Shown here: positions 42,994-51,115 of the stretch, in pieces | How positions within the stretch are numbered: the stretch's first letter is position 1 | How the letters are laid out: every line of letters begins with the position of its first letter | Source: Rhizobium redzepovicii | GTDB lineage: Bacteria > Pseudomonadota > Alphaproteobacteria > Rhizobiales > Rhizobiaceae | NCBI RefSeq assembly: GCF_019793435.1 | Contig: NZ_JAILYH010000015.1 | Coordinates: forward strand, 141,971 to 205,970 | DNA length: 64,000 nt | Direction: 5' to 3' | The notes under the pieces: model-generated | Told to the model about the DNA's origin: nothing | The model's input: only the letters and a program-made list of their open reading frames with translations | Database searches by the model: none | Position numbers and translations under genes: made by a program

Positions 42994-44001
42994 TCACCCC
43001 TTCCTCTGCCGCCACGCAACCGGCGTCATATCCGTCACCCGTCGGAATTCACGGTTGAAGTTGGACTTCGTCTGGAAGCCGACCTCGAACATCACCTCAG
43101 TCACTGGTTTCTCGGTGCCGGCAAGCAGCCGGCAGGCCTCGCCGATCCTGTAGTCGTTGACATATTGCGAGACGTTCTTGTCCATCGCCCGGTTGATCGC
43201 CGCCGAGATCTGGCGGGCGGGGATGCCGGTCTTGCGGGCCAGCCGGTCGAGATTGAGATTGGTATCGCGATAGAGTTTGCGGGCCTCCATCAGCGCATCG
43301 ACCGCGGCGATCGTTTCCTTGTCTTCGCTCGTCTCCGGCCGTGGCGCCGTCTCCACCATCTCCGCCGGCGCCCGGCTTCGGCTGGCGGCGGCCGCCGCAA
43401 TGCCGAGAATGACGAGGACGGCGAGATTTCCGATACTGATCAGCATCAGCGCCCGCGCACTATGGGCCGAGGTGAGGTCGAGGAAGACGAAGGTATCGAT
43501 CGCAGCCGAGAGACACAGGGCGGCGGCGGTAAAGATGATTGCCCGGTAGGCCGGCACCGCCCCTTCGAAAGGCGCCAGCCGCAGCGCATCGGCGCCCGGG
43601 CCCATCAAAAGCAGGATCGCCAGGGCATAACCGACGAAGATCAGCACCAGCGCGATGTCGATCGCCTCCCGCCAAACGGCCATCAGCAGCAGGATAAGGG
43701 CGGCGGGCACGGCATGCAGGGCCATCCGCGCCGGCAGCGGCCGCCGGCTCGTTCTCACCAGCCGGGAAACCCCGGCATAGGCAAGCGGCGGCACCATCGC
43801 CGCGATCACCGGCGCGACCAACCCAACGGCCTGGACCCCATATCCCCAACGCAGGCCGGAGAGCACGGATTGCAGCGCGGCAAGCAGGATGAGCGCCAGA
43901 AACGGCCGGTTCGGCACCGCCTCCTCGTCGCGCCTGAGGACGGCAACGAAGAGGACAAGCAGCAGAAGGGCAACGGCGAAGGGAAGCGGAATAAACAGCA
44001 T
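42994..44001 (-). CDS. AraC family regulator with seven-span membrane domain
   Basis: 335 residues from ATG 44001 (44037 is the alternative). Residues about 1-210 contain seven hydrophobic segments without an enzyme motif; residues about 230-335 are an AraC double helix-turn-helix (NLDRLARKTGIPARQISAAIN and VTEVMFEVGFQTKSNFNREFRR). So the DNA-binding part is tethered to the inner membrane and may sense a membrane signal. It lies just upstream of the exporter operon on the same strand (121-bp gap), the likely target. Confidence 0.85.
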   Translation of the reverse strand: MLFIPLPFAVALLLLVLFVAVLRRDEEAVPNRPFLALILLAALQSVLSGLRWGYGVQAVGLVAPVIAAMVPPLAYAGVSRLVRTSRRPLPARMALHAVPAALILLLMAVWREAIDIALVLIFVGYALAILLLMGPGADALRLAPFEGAVPAYRAIIFTAAALCLSAAIDTFVFLDLTSAHSARALMLISIGNLAVLVILGIAAAAASRSRAPAEMVETAPRPETSEDKETIAAVDALMEARKLYRDTNLNLDRLARKTGIPARQISAAINRAMDKNVSQYVNDYRIGEACRLLAGTEKPVTEVMFEVGFQTKSNFNREFRRVTDMTPVAWRQRKG

Positions 44002-44123
44002 GGCCTGACAGGATCGTGGCGAATAGGCGGCCATCATTGCCGAGATCGTCGCCCGGCGCGACCTCCATCATGTTTTAGGACGCGATTTAGGTGGGGATTT
44101 TGTGGGGTCGGTGGCCGCCGGGA

Positions 44124-44705
44124 TCAGCGGCGATCCAGGAATGCGAGCACCCGGGTAACGAGGAGCGCGGTCGCATCCGCGTCATAGGACGGCAGCGAAC
44201 TGTCGGCGAAATAGTGCTGATCGCCGGGGTAGAGGAAAAGCTCGGCGTCATCGACCTTCGCCACGATCTCGCGGGCCGCGTCGATATCGCCCTCGCCGAC
44301 AAAAATCGGATCGTTATCCATGCCGTGGATCTGGACGGCGACGCCCTCCGGCCAAGGCCCGAAGGCCCATCTTCCACTGATCGGCAGGCAGGAGTAGAAA
44401 AGCAAGGCCCCGCGGGCGCCACGCCGTGTCTGTGCCAACTTCTGCGCCGGCAGCACGCCGAATGAGAACCCGGCATAGACCAGTTCGCGGGGCAGTTCGT
44501 CGGCGACCTGGACGCCGCGCTCCCTGATCGCGTCGAATCCGATCTGGCCGATATAGGCAAGCCCCTCCTCGATGCTGTCGAAGATGCGCCCGTCGAACAG
44601 ATCAGGCGTATGCACGATGTGGCCGGCTGCCCTGATCTCGTCCGCGAAGGCGCGCACGCCAGGGGTCAGCCCTTGAGCGTGGTGGAACAGCAGAATCTCG
44701 GCCAT
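44124..44705 (-). CDS. Dienelactone hydrolase-like protein
   Basis: 193 residues of the dienelactone hydrolase group of alpha/beta hydrolases. AEILLFHHAQGLTPGVRAFADEIRAAGHIVHTPDLFDGR (motif H-H-A-x-G-L-T-P and LFDGR) is the characteristic start. The nucleophile elbow AGFSFGV has Ser in the position that is Cys in true DLH; Asp and His follow (YPGDQHYF). So the chemistry is probably esterase-like rather than dienelactone cleavage. ATG 44705 has GGAG 6 bp upstream. It precedes the AraC gene on the same strand. Confidence 0.85.
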   Translation of the reverse strand: MAEILLFHHAQGLTPGVRAFADEIRAAGHIVHTPDLFDGRIFDSIEEGLAYIGQIGFDAIRERGVQVADELPRELVYAGFSFGVLPAQKLAQTRRGARGALLFYSCLPISGRWAFGPWPEGVAVQIHGMDNDPIFVGEGDIDAAREIVAKVDDAELFLYPGDQHYFADSSLPSYDADATALLVTRVLAFLDRR

Positions 44706-44745
44706 CGTTGCTCCGGTGGAGATAGTTGCACCTGATAACCGATGT

Positions 44746-45117
44746 CTAAGGCGTGGCACCGAAGAAAGCCAGCCGGGTGAAGATCGTATAGTCCGCTTCC
44801 GATACCATCAGTGCCACGAAAACCAGCACCAGCACGGGCGGCAGCAGGATCGCGTAGACCAGCGCCAGCCGTTCCCAGGCCATGTGCATGAAGATGGCGA
44901 CGATCAGCCCGGCCTTCAGCATCATGAACAGCAGGATCAGCGTCCACCGGAGATAGCCGTGGATCCCGAGATAATCGACCATATAGGAAAAGGCGCTGAG
45001 CACGAAGAGCAGGCCCCAGACGAAGAGATAGAGCCGGATCGGATGCTGCTGTCCGTGATCTTGCGCGTGCAGTGCTTGTGTATGCGGGCTTTGCCCGTGC
45101 GCCGTTGTCTCGCTCAT
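44746..45117 (-). CDS. Cytochrome c oxidase subunit IV family protein
   Basis: 123 residues, three membrane spans (about 25-45, 55-78, 85-108) after a His/Gln-rich N-terminus (SPHTQALHAQDHGQQHP). It corresponds to the small prokaryotic CoxD/CyoD-type subunit IV that stabilises the CuB region. It starts 7 bp after the subunit III-like gene (45125) and is the last gene of the oxidase operon. Confidence 0.86.
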   Translation of the reverse strand: MSETTAHGQSPHTQALHAQDHGQQHPIRLYLFVWGLLFVLSAFSYMVDYLGIHGYLRWTLILLFMMLKAGLIVAIFMHMAWERLALVYAILLPPVLVLVFVALMVSEADYTIFTRLAFFGATP

Positions 45118-45124
45118 AACGACC

Positions 45125-45844
45125 TCACCACAGATAAAAAAACGCGAAGATGAAAACCCATACCAGGTCGACGAAGTGCCAGTAGAGGCCCATGATCTCG
45201 ACGGCCTCGTAGCGCCCTCTTCGGCTGGTGAAAAAGCCGCGCCGCTCCACGTCGAAATCGCCCCGCCAGACCTTGCGGGCGGTAATCAGCAGGAAGATGA
45301 CGCCGATCGTCACGTGGGTGCCGTGAAAGCCGGTGATCATGAAGAAGGTCGAGCCGAACTGCGCTGCCCCCCATGGATTCTCCCAGGGGCGCACGCCTTC
45401 GGTGATCAGCTTGGTCCATTCGAAGGCCTGCATGCTGACGAAGGTTGCCCCGAGAGCGGCCGTCAGCAGCATCAGTATCGCGGTCACGCGGCGTTCGCGG
45501 CGATAGCCGAAATTGACCGCCATCGCCATTGTGCCGCTGCTCGAGATCAGCACGAAGGTCATGATCGCGATCAGGATCAGCGGAACATCCTGCCCGCCGA
45601 TATGCAGCGCGAAAACCTCGCTCGGATTGGGCCATGGAACCGGCGTCGACATGCGGGCGGTCATATAGGCGATCAGAAAACAGCCGAAGACGAAAGTGTC
45701 GCTGAGGAGAAAGATCCACATCATCGCCTTGCCCCAGGAGGCGGTCTTGAAGGCGCGCTGATCCGAGCTGAAATCGGCGGCGACACCGCGAAGGCCGGCC
45801 GGCCTGAGGTCTGCCCCGCCGTGTGTCTCGATAGTCTGTGCCAT
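45125..45844 (-). CDS. coxP: Heme-copper oxidase subunit III, CoxP-type
   Basis: 239 residues, five to seven spans. Subunit III motifs: ATLGATFVSMQAFEWTKLI-like segment (LGATFVSMQAFEW), FFMITGFHGTHVTIGVI and LYWHFVDLVWVFIFAFFYL at the C-terminus. ATG 45844 has AAGGGG upstream and lies 11 bp after the preceding gene. Together with the next gene upstream, it gives two subunit III-like proteins, as in the CoxO/CoxP arrangement of Bradyrhizobium. The frame upstream to 46831 is the antisense of the other subunits. Confidence 0.88.
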   Translation of the reverse strand: MAQTIETHGGADLRPAGLRGVAADFSSDQRAFKTASWGKAMMWIFLLSDTFVFGCFLIAYMTARMSTPVPWPNPSEVFALHIGGQDVPLILIAIMTFVLISSSGTMAMAVNFGYRRERRVTAILMLLTAALGATFVSMQAFEWTKLITEGVRPWENPWGAAQFGSTFFMITGFHGTHVTIGVIFLLITARKVWRGDFDVERRGFFTSRRGRYEAVEIMGLYWHFVDLVWVFIFAFFYLW

Positions 45845-45855
45845 CTGCAAACCCC

Positions 45856-46569
45856 TTAGTTCAGTAGTGTGCGGCAGAGATCGACGAAGTCGTTCGCCCA
45901 GCCGGCAAAAAGCGCGAAAAGCAGCAGCCAGACGGCGAACATGAAATGCGAATAGATCGCGGAAAGATCGACGCTGAGGCGCAGCCTGTCCGGCGCGACC
46001 TCCGCTGAAAATGCCCTGACCGTGGTATGCGTGAGCACGGCGAGCCCGCCGAGAATATGCAGGCCATGCAGGCCGGTGAGCATATAGAAAAAGCTGTTGG
46101 CGGGATTGTCGGCCAGCACATAGCCGGCCGCCGTCAGCTCCCGCCATGCCTGAATCTGCCCGGCGAGGAAGAAGACGGCTAGCGCAAGTCCCGTCACCAG
46201 CGCTGGCCGCAGGCTTTCCATGCGGCCATGCTGCGCTTCTCGTTTTGCCCATTGCAGCGAAGCACTGCTGAGCGCAAGCGCCGCAGTATTCACCCATAGC
46301 AGGCGCGGAACCGGCATCCCCCACCAGTCGGCCGACGCAGCACGCATGAAATAGGCGCTGACGGCAAGGCTGAAGAGCGCGCCGACGACGCCGAGAAACA
46401 CGAAGAGGCCGATTTTCACCGCCGGCACGGGCGGCCGCTCGGTGCCGTGTTGATCCGGCAACTGCACCGAGCCGGTTTCCAGCCAGGGCTTCGAGGTCAG
46501 CCGCTGCCCTGAAAGCCACCAGATGATGATGGCGGCGATGGCGGCGAGGAAAAGCAGGATGACGTTCAT
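45856..46569 (-). CDS. coxO: Heme-copper oxidase subunit III-like, CoxO-type
   Basis: 237 residues, seven membrane spans. FFYMLTGLHGLHILGGLAVLTHT and YSHFMFAVWLLLFALFAGW match subunit III, but the WHFVD ending of true subunit III is replaced by FMFAVW. It overlaps the subunit I gene by 4 bp (ATGA). A second, divergent subunit III next to a normal one is characteristic of CoxMNOP. Confidence 0.86.
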   Translation of the reverse strand: MNVILLFLAAIAAIIIWWLSGQRLTSKPWLETGSVQLPDQHGTERPPVPAVKIGLFVFLGVVGALFSLAVSAYFMRAASADWWGMPVPRLLWVNTAALALSSASLQWAKREAQHGRMESLRPALVTGLALAVFFLAGQIQAWRELTAAGYVLADNPANSFFYMLTGLHGLHILGGLAVLTHTTVRAFSAEVAPDRLRLSVDLSAIYSHFMFAVWLLLFALFAGWANDFVDLCRTLLN

Positions 46570-48335
46570 GCCGGAGCCTCGCGGGTAACGCCATCGCTTG
46601 CCGGCACATTTTGCGGAATGAAATCTTCGGCAGCCCCGGGTACGCTGTAGTCATAGGCCCAGCGATAGACGACGGGCAGGTCCCTGCCCCAGTTGCCGTG
46701 CGCCGGCGGCGTCTGCGGCGTCTGCCATTCGAGCGTCGTTGCCCGCCAAGGATTGCCGCCGGCCTCCCGGCCGCGGAAAAGGCTCCAGACGAGATTGAAC
46801 AGGAAGACCATCTGGCCGGCGCCGACGACAAGCGCCATGACGGTGATGAAGATGTTCAGCGTATGGGCCGATGGCGGAACGAAGGCGGTCTCTCCCATCT
46901 CGAAGTAACGGCGCGGCACGCCGAGCAGGCCGAGATAATGCATCGGAAAGAAGATCGCATAAGTACCGAGGAAGGTGATCCAGAAGTGGATCTGGCCGAG
47001 CGTCTCGTCCAGCATGCGCCCGGTCACCTTCGGATACCAGTGATAGATCGCCCCGAAGATGACGAGGATCGGCGCCACCCCCATGACCATGTGGAAATGC
47101 GCGACAACGAACATCGTATCCGACAGCGGCACGTCGACGACGACATTGCCGAGGAAGAGGCCGGTCAGCCCGCCATTGACGAAGGTGACGATGAAGGCGA
47201 GCGCAAAGAGCATCGGCAGCGTCAGGTGGATGTCCCCGCGCCAGAGCGTCAACACCCAGTTGTAGACCTTGATCGCCGTCGGAATCGCGATGATCAGCGT
47301 CGTCGTGGCAAAGAAGAAGCCGAAGGCCGGGTGCATGCCGCTGACATACATGTGGTGCGCCCAGACGACGAAGCTTAAGCCCCCGATGATGACGATCGCC
47401 CAGACCATCATCCGGTAGCCGAAGATGTTCTTGCGCGCATGCGTGCTGATCAGATCCGAGACGATGCCGAAGGCAGGCAGCGCAACGATATAGACTTCGG
47501 GATGGCCGAAGAACCAGAATAGGTGCTGGAACAGGATCGGGCTGCCGCCGCCATGCTGCAATTGCGTGCCCATCTCGACGATGGCGGGCATGAAGAAGCT
47601 GGTGCCGAGCACGCGGTCGAAGAGCATCATGACGCAGGCGACGAAGAGCGCGGGAAAGGCAAGCAGTGCCATCACGGTGGCGGTGAAGATGCCCCAGACA
47701 GTAAGCGGCATCCGCATCAGGGTCATGCCGCGTGCCCGCCCCTGCAGCACCGTCACCACATAGTTCAGCCCGCCCATGGTGAAGCCGATGATGAAGACGA
47801 TCAGCGAGGTGAGCATCAGCAGGATACCCCAGTCCTTGCCGCCCGGCGTGCCGGAAAGAACGGATTGCGGAGGATAAAGTGTCCAGCCGGCCCCCGTCGG
47901 ACCGCCCGGGGCGAAGAAGCCGGCGGCGAGGATCAGCACCGCGAGCAGATAAATCCAGTAGCTCAGCATGTTCGCGTAAGGAAATACCATGTCGCGCGCA
48001 CCGACCATCAGCGGGATGAGGTAATTGCCGAAGCCGCCGAGGAAAAGTGCCGTCAAGAGATAGATCACCATGATCATGCCATGCATGGTGATGAACTGGT
48101 AATAGTGATCGGCATCGATGAAGGCGAAATAGCCTGGAAAGGCGAGTTGAATCCGCATCAGCCAGGAGAGCACCAGCGCCACGAGGCCGATCGAGATCGC
48201 CGTGATCGAATATTGCACGGCGATGATCTTGGCATCCTGGCTGAACACATATTTGGTCCACCAGCTGTGCGGATGATAAAGCTCGACATCCTCGACTTCG
48301 GCGGAGGGGATGCTGCCGGATGGAATCTCGACCAT
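46566..48335 (-). CDS. coxN: Heme-copper oxidase subunit I (CoxN-type)
   Basis: 589 residues, 12 spans. It carries heme and CuB ligands: TMHGMIMV (low-spin heme His), WFFGHPEVYIVALPAFGIVS (CuB His and the cross-linked Tyr), WAHHMYVSGM (two CuB His) and VVAHFHMVMG (heme a3 and heme a His). The E in GHPEVY marks an A1-type D-channel, and IPTAIKVYNW the K-channel Lys. It reduces O2 to water and pumps protons. Starts 56 bp after the subunit II gene. Confidence 0.97.
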   Translation of the reverse strand: MVEIPSGSIPSAEVEDVELYHPHSWWTKYVFSQDAKIIAVQYSITAISIGLVALVLSWLMRIQLAFPGYFAFIDADHYYQFITMHGMIMVIYLLTALFLGGFGNYLIPLMVGARDMVFPYANMLSYWIYLLAVLILAAGFFAPGGPTGAGWTLYPPQSVLSGTPGGKDWGILLMLTSLIVFIIGFTMGGLNYVVTVLQGRARGMTLMRMPLTVWGIFTATVMALLAFPALFVACVMMLFDRVLGTSFFMPAIVEMGTQLQHGGGSPILFQHLFWFFGHPEVYIVALPAFGIVSDLISTHARKNIFGYRMMVWAIVIIGGLSFVVWAHHMYVSGMHPAFGFFFATTTLIIAIPTAIKVYNWVLTLWRGDIHLTLPMLFALAFIVTFVNGGLTGLFLGNVVVDVPLSDTMFVVAHFHMVMGVAPILVIFGAIYHWYPKVTGRMLDETLGQIHFWITFLGTYAIFFPMHYLGLLGVPRRYFEMGETAFVPPSAHTLNIFITVMALVVGAGQMVFLFNLVWSLFRGREAGGNPWRATTLEWQTPQTPPAHGNWGRDLPVVYRWAYDYSVPGAAEDFIPQNVPASDGVTREAPA

Positions 48336-48391
48336 GATCTCTCTTCCCTTCCCGCCGGTTCCCTGAACCGGCCTGCGACCGCGTCACCGCG

Positions 48392-49210
48392 TCAGTTTGC
48401 CGGCGGCGGCTCTCCCGATGACGCCGTAAGCTGGGTGAATGTCTGTTGCTGCCCGAGCCAGGTCTGGTAGTCCGCGTCGTTATCGACCACGACGGTGCCG
48501 CGCATTTGCGGATGGCCGACGCCGCAGAGTTCGGCGCAGAGGATCTCGAAAGTCCCTGTCCGCGTCGGCGTGAGCCAGAAATAGGTGATCATGCCGGGGA
48601 TCATATCCATCTTGGCGCGGAATTCCGGCACATAGAAATCGTGGAGCACATCGACGGAGCGCAGCAGGATGTGTACCGGCTTGCCGATCGGCAGGTGCAG
48701 CTCGCCGCCCTCGATGATGATGTCGTCGAGGCCGCTTGCGTCGTTCTTGTCCAGCCCGAGCGGGTTCTCGGGGCTGACGTCGCGCGTCTCCGCCCGGCCA
48801 AGCTTTCCGTCCGCACCCGGCAGGCGGAAACTCCACAGCCACTGCTGGCTGACGACCTCGACCGATGCGGCATCGGCAGGCACCGTGATGAACTGGTTCC
48901 ACACGATGAGGCCGGGCGCCAGCATCGCCGCGACACCGACCGCCGTTCCCGAGGCGAGCAGCACCTCCAGCCTGCGGTTTTCAGGCTCGTAATGCGCCTG
49001 GTTGCCCGGCTTGTGGCGAAAGCGGTAGACGCAATAGGCCATGAACAACACCACCGCCACGAAGACGATACCGGTGATCCAGAAGGTGATGACGAGGGTA
49101 CTGTCGATATAGGTCCAGTTGGACGCGATCGGCGTCCACCACCATGGGCTCAGCACATGAAACAGCACGGAGCCGACGACAATCAGGACGAGGATCAGCA
49201 CGACAGCCAT
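48392..49210 (-). CDS. coxM: Heme-copper oxidase subunit II (CoxM-type) with CuA
   Basis: 272 residues: two N-terminal spans (about 1-30 and 45-70), then a periplasmic cupredoxin domain with the CuA motif CAELCGVGHPQM near the C-terminus plus VLHDFYVPEF (His ligand). It takes electrons from cytochrome c. First gene of the oxidase operon on the minus strand. Its CuA site, together with the adjacent cytochrome c, argues for a cytochrome c and not a quinol oxidase. Confidence 0.95.
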   Translation of the reverse strand: MAVVLILVLIVVGSVLFHVLSPWWWTPIASNWTYIDSTLVITFWITGIVFVAVVLFMAYCVYRFRHKPGNQAHYEPENRRLEVLLASGTAVGVAAMLAPGLIVWNQFITVPADAASVEVVSQQWLWSFRLPGADGKLGRAETRDVSPENPLGLDKNDASGLDDIIIEGGELHLPIGKPVHILLRSVDVLHDFYVPEFRAKMDMIPGMITYFWLTPTRTGTFEILCAELCGVGHPQMRGTVVVDNDADYQTWLGQQQTFTQLTASSGEPPPAN

Positions 49211-49351
49211 TTCCGCTCCTCCTCGAGCAGGTTGACCCGTGAAACCGCATTCCGCAAAAAGTCCGTCTTTATTATCGCACAGATAGAAAATATCGGCAAT
49301 TACGGCAATTTAGCCATGCGCCACCCCGGCCGCGGCCCGTCATTTGGGGTA

Positions 49352-49389
49352 TTGCCCGTTACTGCGAATATTGCCCATCACTGCGAATA
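49352..49389. repeat. 19-bp imperfect tandem duplication over a stop codon
   Basis: TTGCCCGTTACTGCGAATA (49352-49370) and TTGCCCATCACTGCGAATA (49371-49389) match at 17 of 19 positions. The stop codon of the cytochrome c gene falls in the second unit. The duplication may have changed the 3' end of that gene. Confidence 0.7.
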
Positions 49390-49767
49390 CTGTTTGAGAT
49401 AGGCGATGAGATCGGTGATCTCCTGGTCGTCCTTCACGCCGACAAAGGCCATCTTCGTGCCCTTCACCTTTGCCTTCGGATTATGGAGATAGTCACGCAG
49501 AACCGTCTCGTCCCAGACGAGGCCGCCTTCGCCGGCCGCCTTCATGGCGGCCGAATAGGCGAAATCGGGATGCGTCCCGGCCTTCCTGCCGAACAGCTTG
49601 TTCAGCGACGGACCGACCTTGTTGGTATCGGACTCGACGACATGACAGGTCGCGCATTTCTTGAAAACAGTGGCGCCGGCCGTCGCATCACCCTCCTGCG
49701 CCCCGGCATCACCGGGGAAAAGGGCAGTGACAGTTGCACCAATCAGCAGAACAACACGGTAATCCAT
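49378..49767 (-). CDS. Small class I cytochrome c, periplasmic
   Basis: 129 residues with a signal peptide (to about residue 23, ALFPGDAGAQ). One heme site CATCH near 37-41 and the distal Met in GTKMAFVGV near residue 107. It is similar in size to c2/c550 types. The gene lies 168 bp upstream of the CuA subunit gene on the same strand and may deliver electrons to that oxidase. ATG 49767 has GAGG 6 bp upstream; an in-frame ATG at 49779 sits directly after AGGAGG and is less likely. Confidence 0.92.
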   Translation of the reverse strand: MDYRVVLLIGATVTALFPGDAGAQEGDATAGATVFKKCATCHVVESDTNKVGPSLNKLFGRKAGTHPDFAYSAAMKAAGEGGLVWDETVLRDYLHNPKAKVKGTKMAFVGVKDDQEITDLIAYLKQYSQ

Positions 49768-49892
49768 GGCAAACCTCATCCTCCTCAAGGTCGCCGGCCA
49801 CTCACACCCTCCATTATCTCTCGCGTGTGGGTGGTGGTTGTTATGGCTCGAAGCTTAATCCTTCGCGGATGCAAGTCAATCGCCTCACAGTT

Positions 49893-49928
49893 GGGTTCAC
49901 CTGAACGCAGATGAGATCAGGTGAACCC
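49893..49928. terminator. Strong hairpin, 12-bp perfect stem
   Basis: GGGTTCACCTGA at 49893-49904 and TCAGGTGAACCC at 49917-49928 with a 12-nt loop. It lies just downstream of the MYG1 stop on the minus strand. No T-run follows, so Rho-independent termination is uncertain; an operator role is the alternative. Confidence 0.5.
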
Positions 49929-49945
49929 GAGGCGGATAACGGCCA

Positions 49946-50869
49946 CTACACCCCGATCGAAAGCGCCTCCTTCACCGCCAAATCGGCCATGGCAAGTGCT
50001 GCCTCGCGAGTCTTGGCGGCGGCGATGAAGCGGCCGTTGTGGCAGAAGCTCGCGCCCTCTATGCCGCAAACCGCCTCCAGCTCTCCATTGGCGAGACCGG
50101 CCCAGGCTGCCGGCAGATCCGCCCTGAGTTCGAAGCCCTCGTCGGCGCGGCGGATGCCGGTCACGCACCAATCCTTTTCGCGCGGATGGACGACGAACAG
50201 CAGCTGCTCGGCGCCTGCCTTGACGATGGCGGGACGGAACGGCATTCCCCTCGGCAACTCCAGAACTCGGCCCTGCCCCGCAGCCTCGATTGCCCGATGC
50301 ACCATCGCCTCGGCCCGCAATTTTGCGGCACTCTGGGCGATCCTCGCCTCGACGAAACTGCGGGCAATGGCAAGCGCCGCGTGGAAGGCGCGATCGTCGG
50401 CCTCGGGTTCAGCTTCGTCGAAAACCGGTTTCAGCGTCTCCAGCAGCGCAGGCAGCGCCAAGCCCGCCAACGGCCCCGAGGGGCTGAGCGCGCCATTGTC
50501 GGTCAGATCGATCGGCAGCACGAAGCCCGCATCGAAAGTGCCATGCACCACCTCGACATGGGCTTCGGGAAGGCCGGAGGCTGCGAGATAATCACGGCCG
50601 TAATGCTTCCAGATCAAGCCGAACGAGCTGTAGGGCTGGCCATCGTTGCGCATCGGGGCGCCGCGTTGGTGGTGATCGAATATCCCGGCAGCAGGATCAT
50701 AGGCGCCGCCGACATCGTAGATGATGCGGCCTTCGCCTGGCGTGATCCATTCCGGCGCCCGGCTGCGGACGATACGCGCCTGCGGGAAAAGCCGGGTCAG
50801 GATGACGCTCGACAGCAATTCATCGGCATGGAAGCCACCGGAATGGGTGACGAGGAAATCGGGGATCAT
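49946..50869 (-). CDS. MYG1 family metal-dependent protein (DHH-type exonuclease fold)
   Basis: 307 residues. THSGGFHADELLSSVIL near residues 8-24, then VRSRAPEW, IIYDVGGAYDPAAGIFDHHQRG near 49-70, and the C-terminal LPRGMPFRPAIVKAG, DWCVTGIRR segment. These are the MYG1/UPF0160 motifs, with the DHH-like His/Asp cluster that binds metal. Eukaryotic MYG1 is a 3'-5' RNA exonuclease; the bacterial role is not established. Monocistronic. Confidence 0.9.
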   Translation of the reverse strand: MIPDFLVTHSGGFHADELLSSVILTRLFPQARIVRSRAPEWITPGEGRIIYDVGGAYDPAAGIFDHHQRGAPMRNDGQPYSSFGLIWKHYGRDYLAASGLPEAHVEVVHGTFDAGFVLPIDLTDNGALSPSGPLAGLALPALLETLKPVFDEAEPEADDRAFHAALAIARSFVEARIAQSAAKLRAEAMVHRAIEAAGQGRVLELPRGMPFRPAIVKAGAEQLLFVVHPREKDWCVTGIRRADEGFELRADLPAAWAGLANGELEAVCGIEGASFCHNGRFIAAAKTREAALAMADLAVKEALSIGV

Positions 50870-51115
50870 GGGAGCTTTGCGCCTTGTCGTTCGCGGAGGG
50901 TCCGCTTGCGGTCCGGAACCAGATAGCCGTTGCCGGCGACGATCTCAACCCATGCTTGGCGCATTTCACTTCAGCGCCTTGCCGTTCGCCACCCATTCGT
51001 GCTCGTTGGGCTTGCGAGCGAGCGCCGCGGAGCCGAGAGCGAGTGAGCATCGATCTTGAAGATCGCCGTTGCAGCCCTTGCAAAACTGCTTATTCTCCCG
51101 CGTTGAAATGTTCCT

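Noticed and set aside
46651..48387. 578-codon open frame on the minus strand over the oxidase subunit I gene, and a long plus-strand frame at 47523-48470
   Set aside because: They are shadow frames of coxN and coxM in high-GC DNA: rich in Arg/His/Asp, no family motif, no ribosome site. The coxN frame carries all heme-copper ligands.
48336..49377. FNR/FixK-type TTGAT-N4-ATCAA box near the cox genes
   Set aside because: I read the gaps upstream of subunit II and of cytochrome c and found no sequence close to the consensus.
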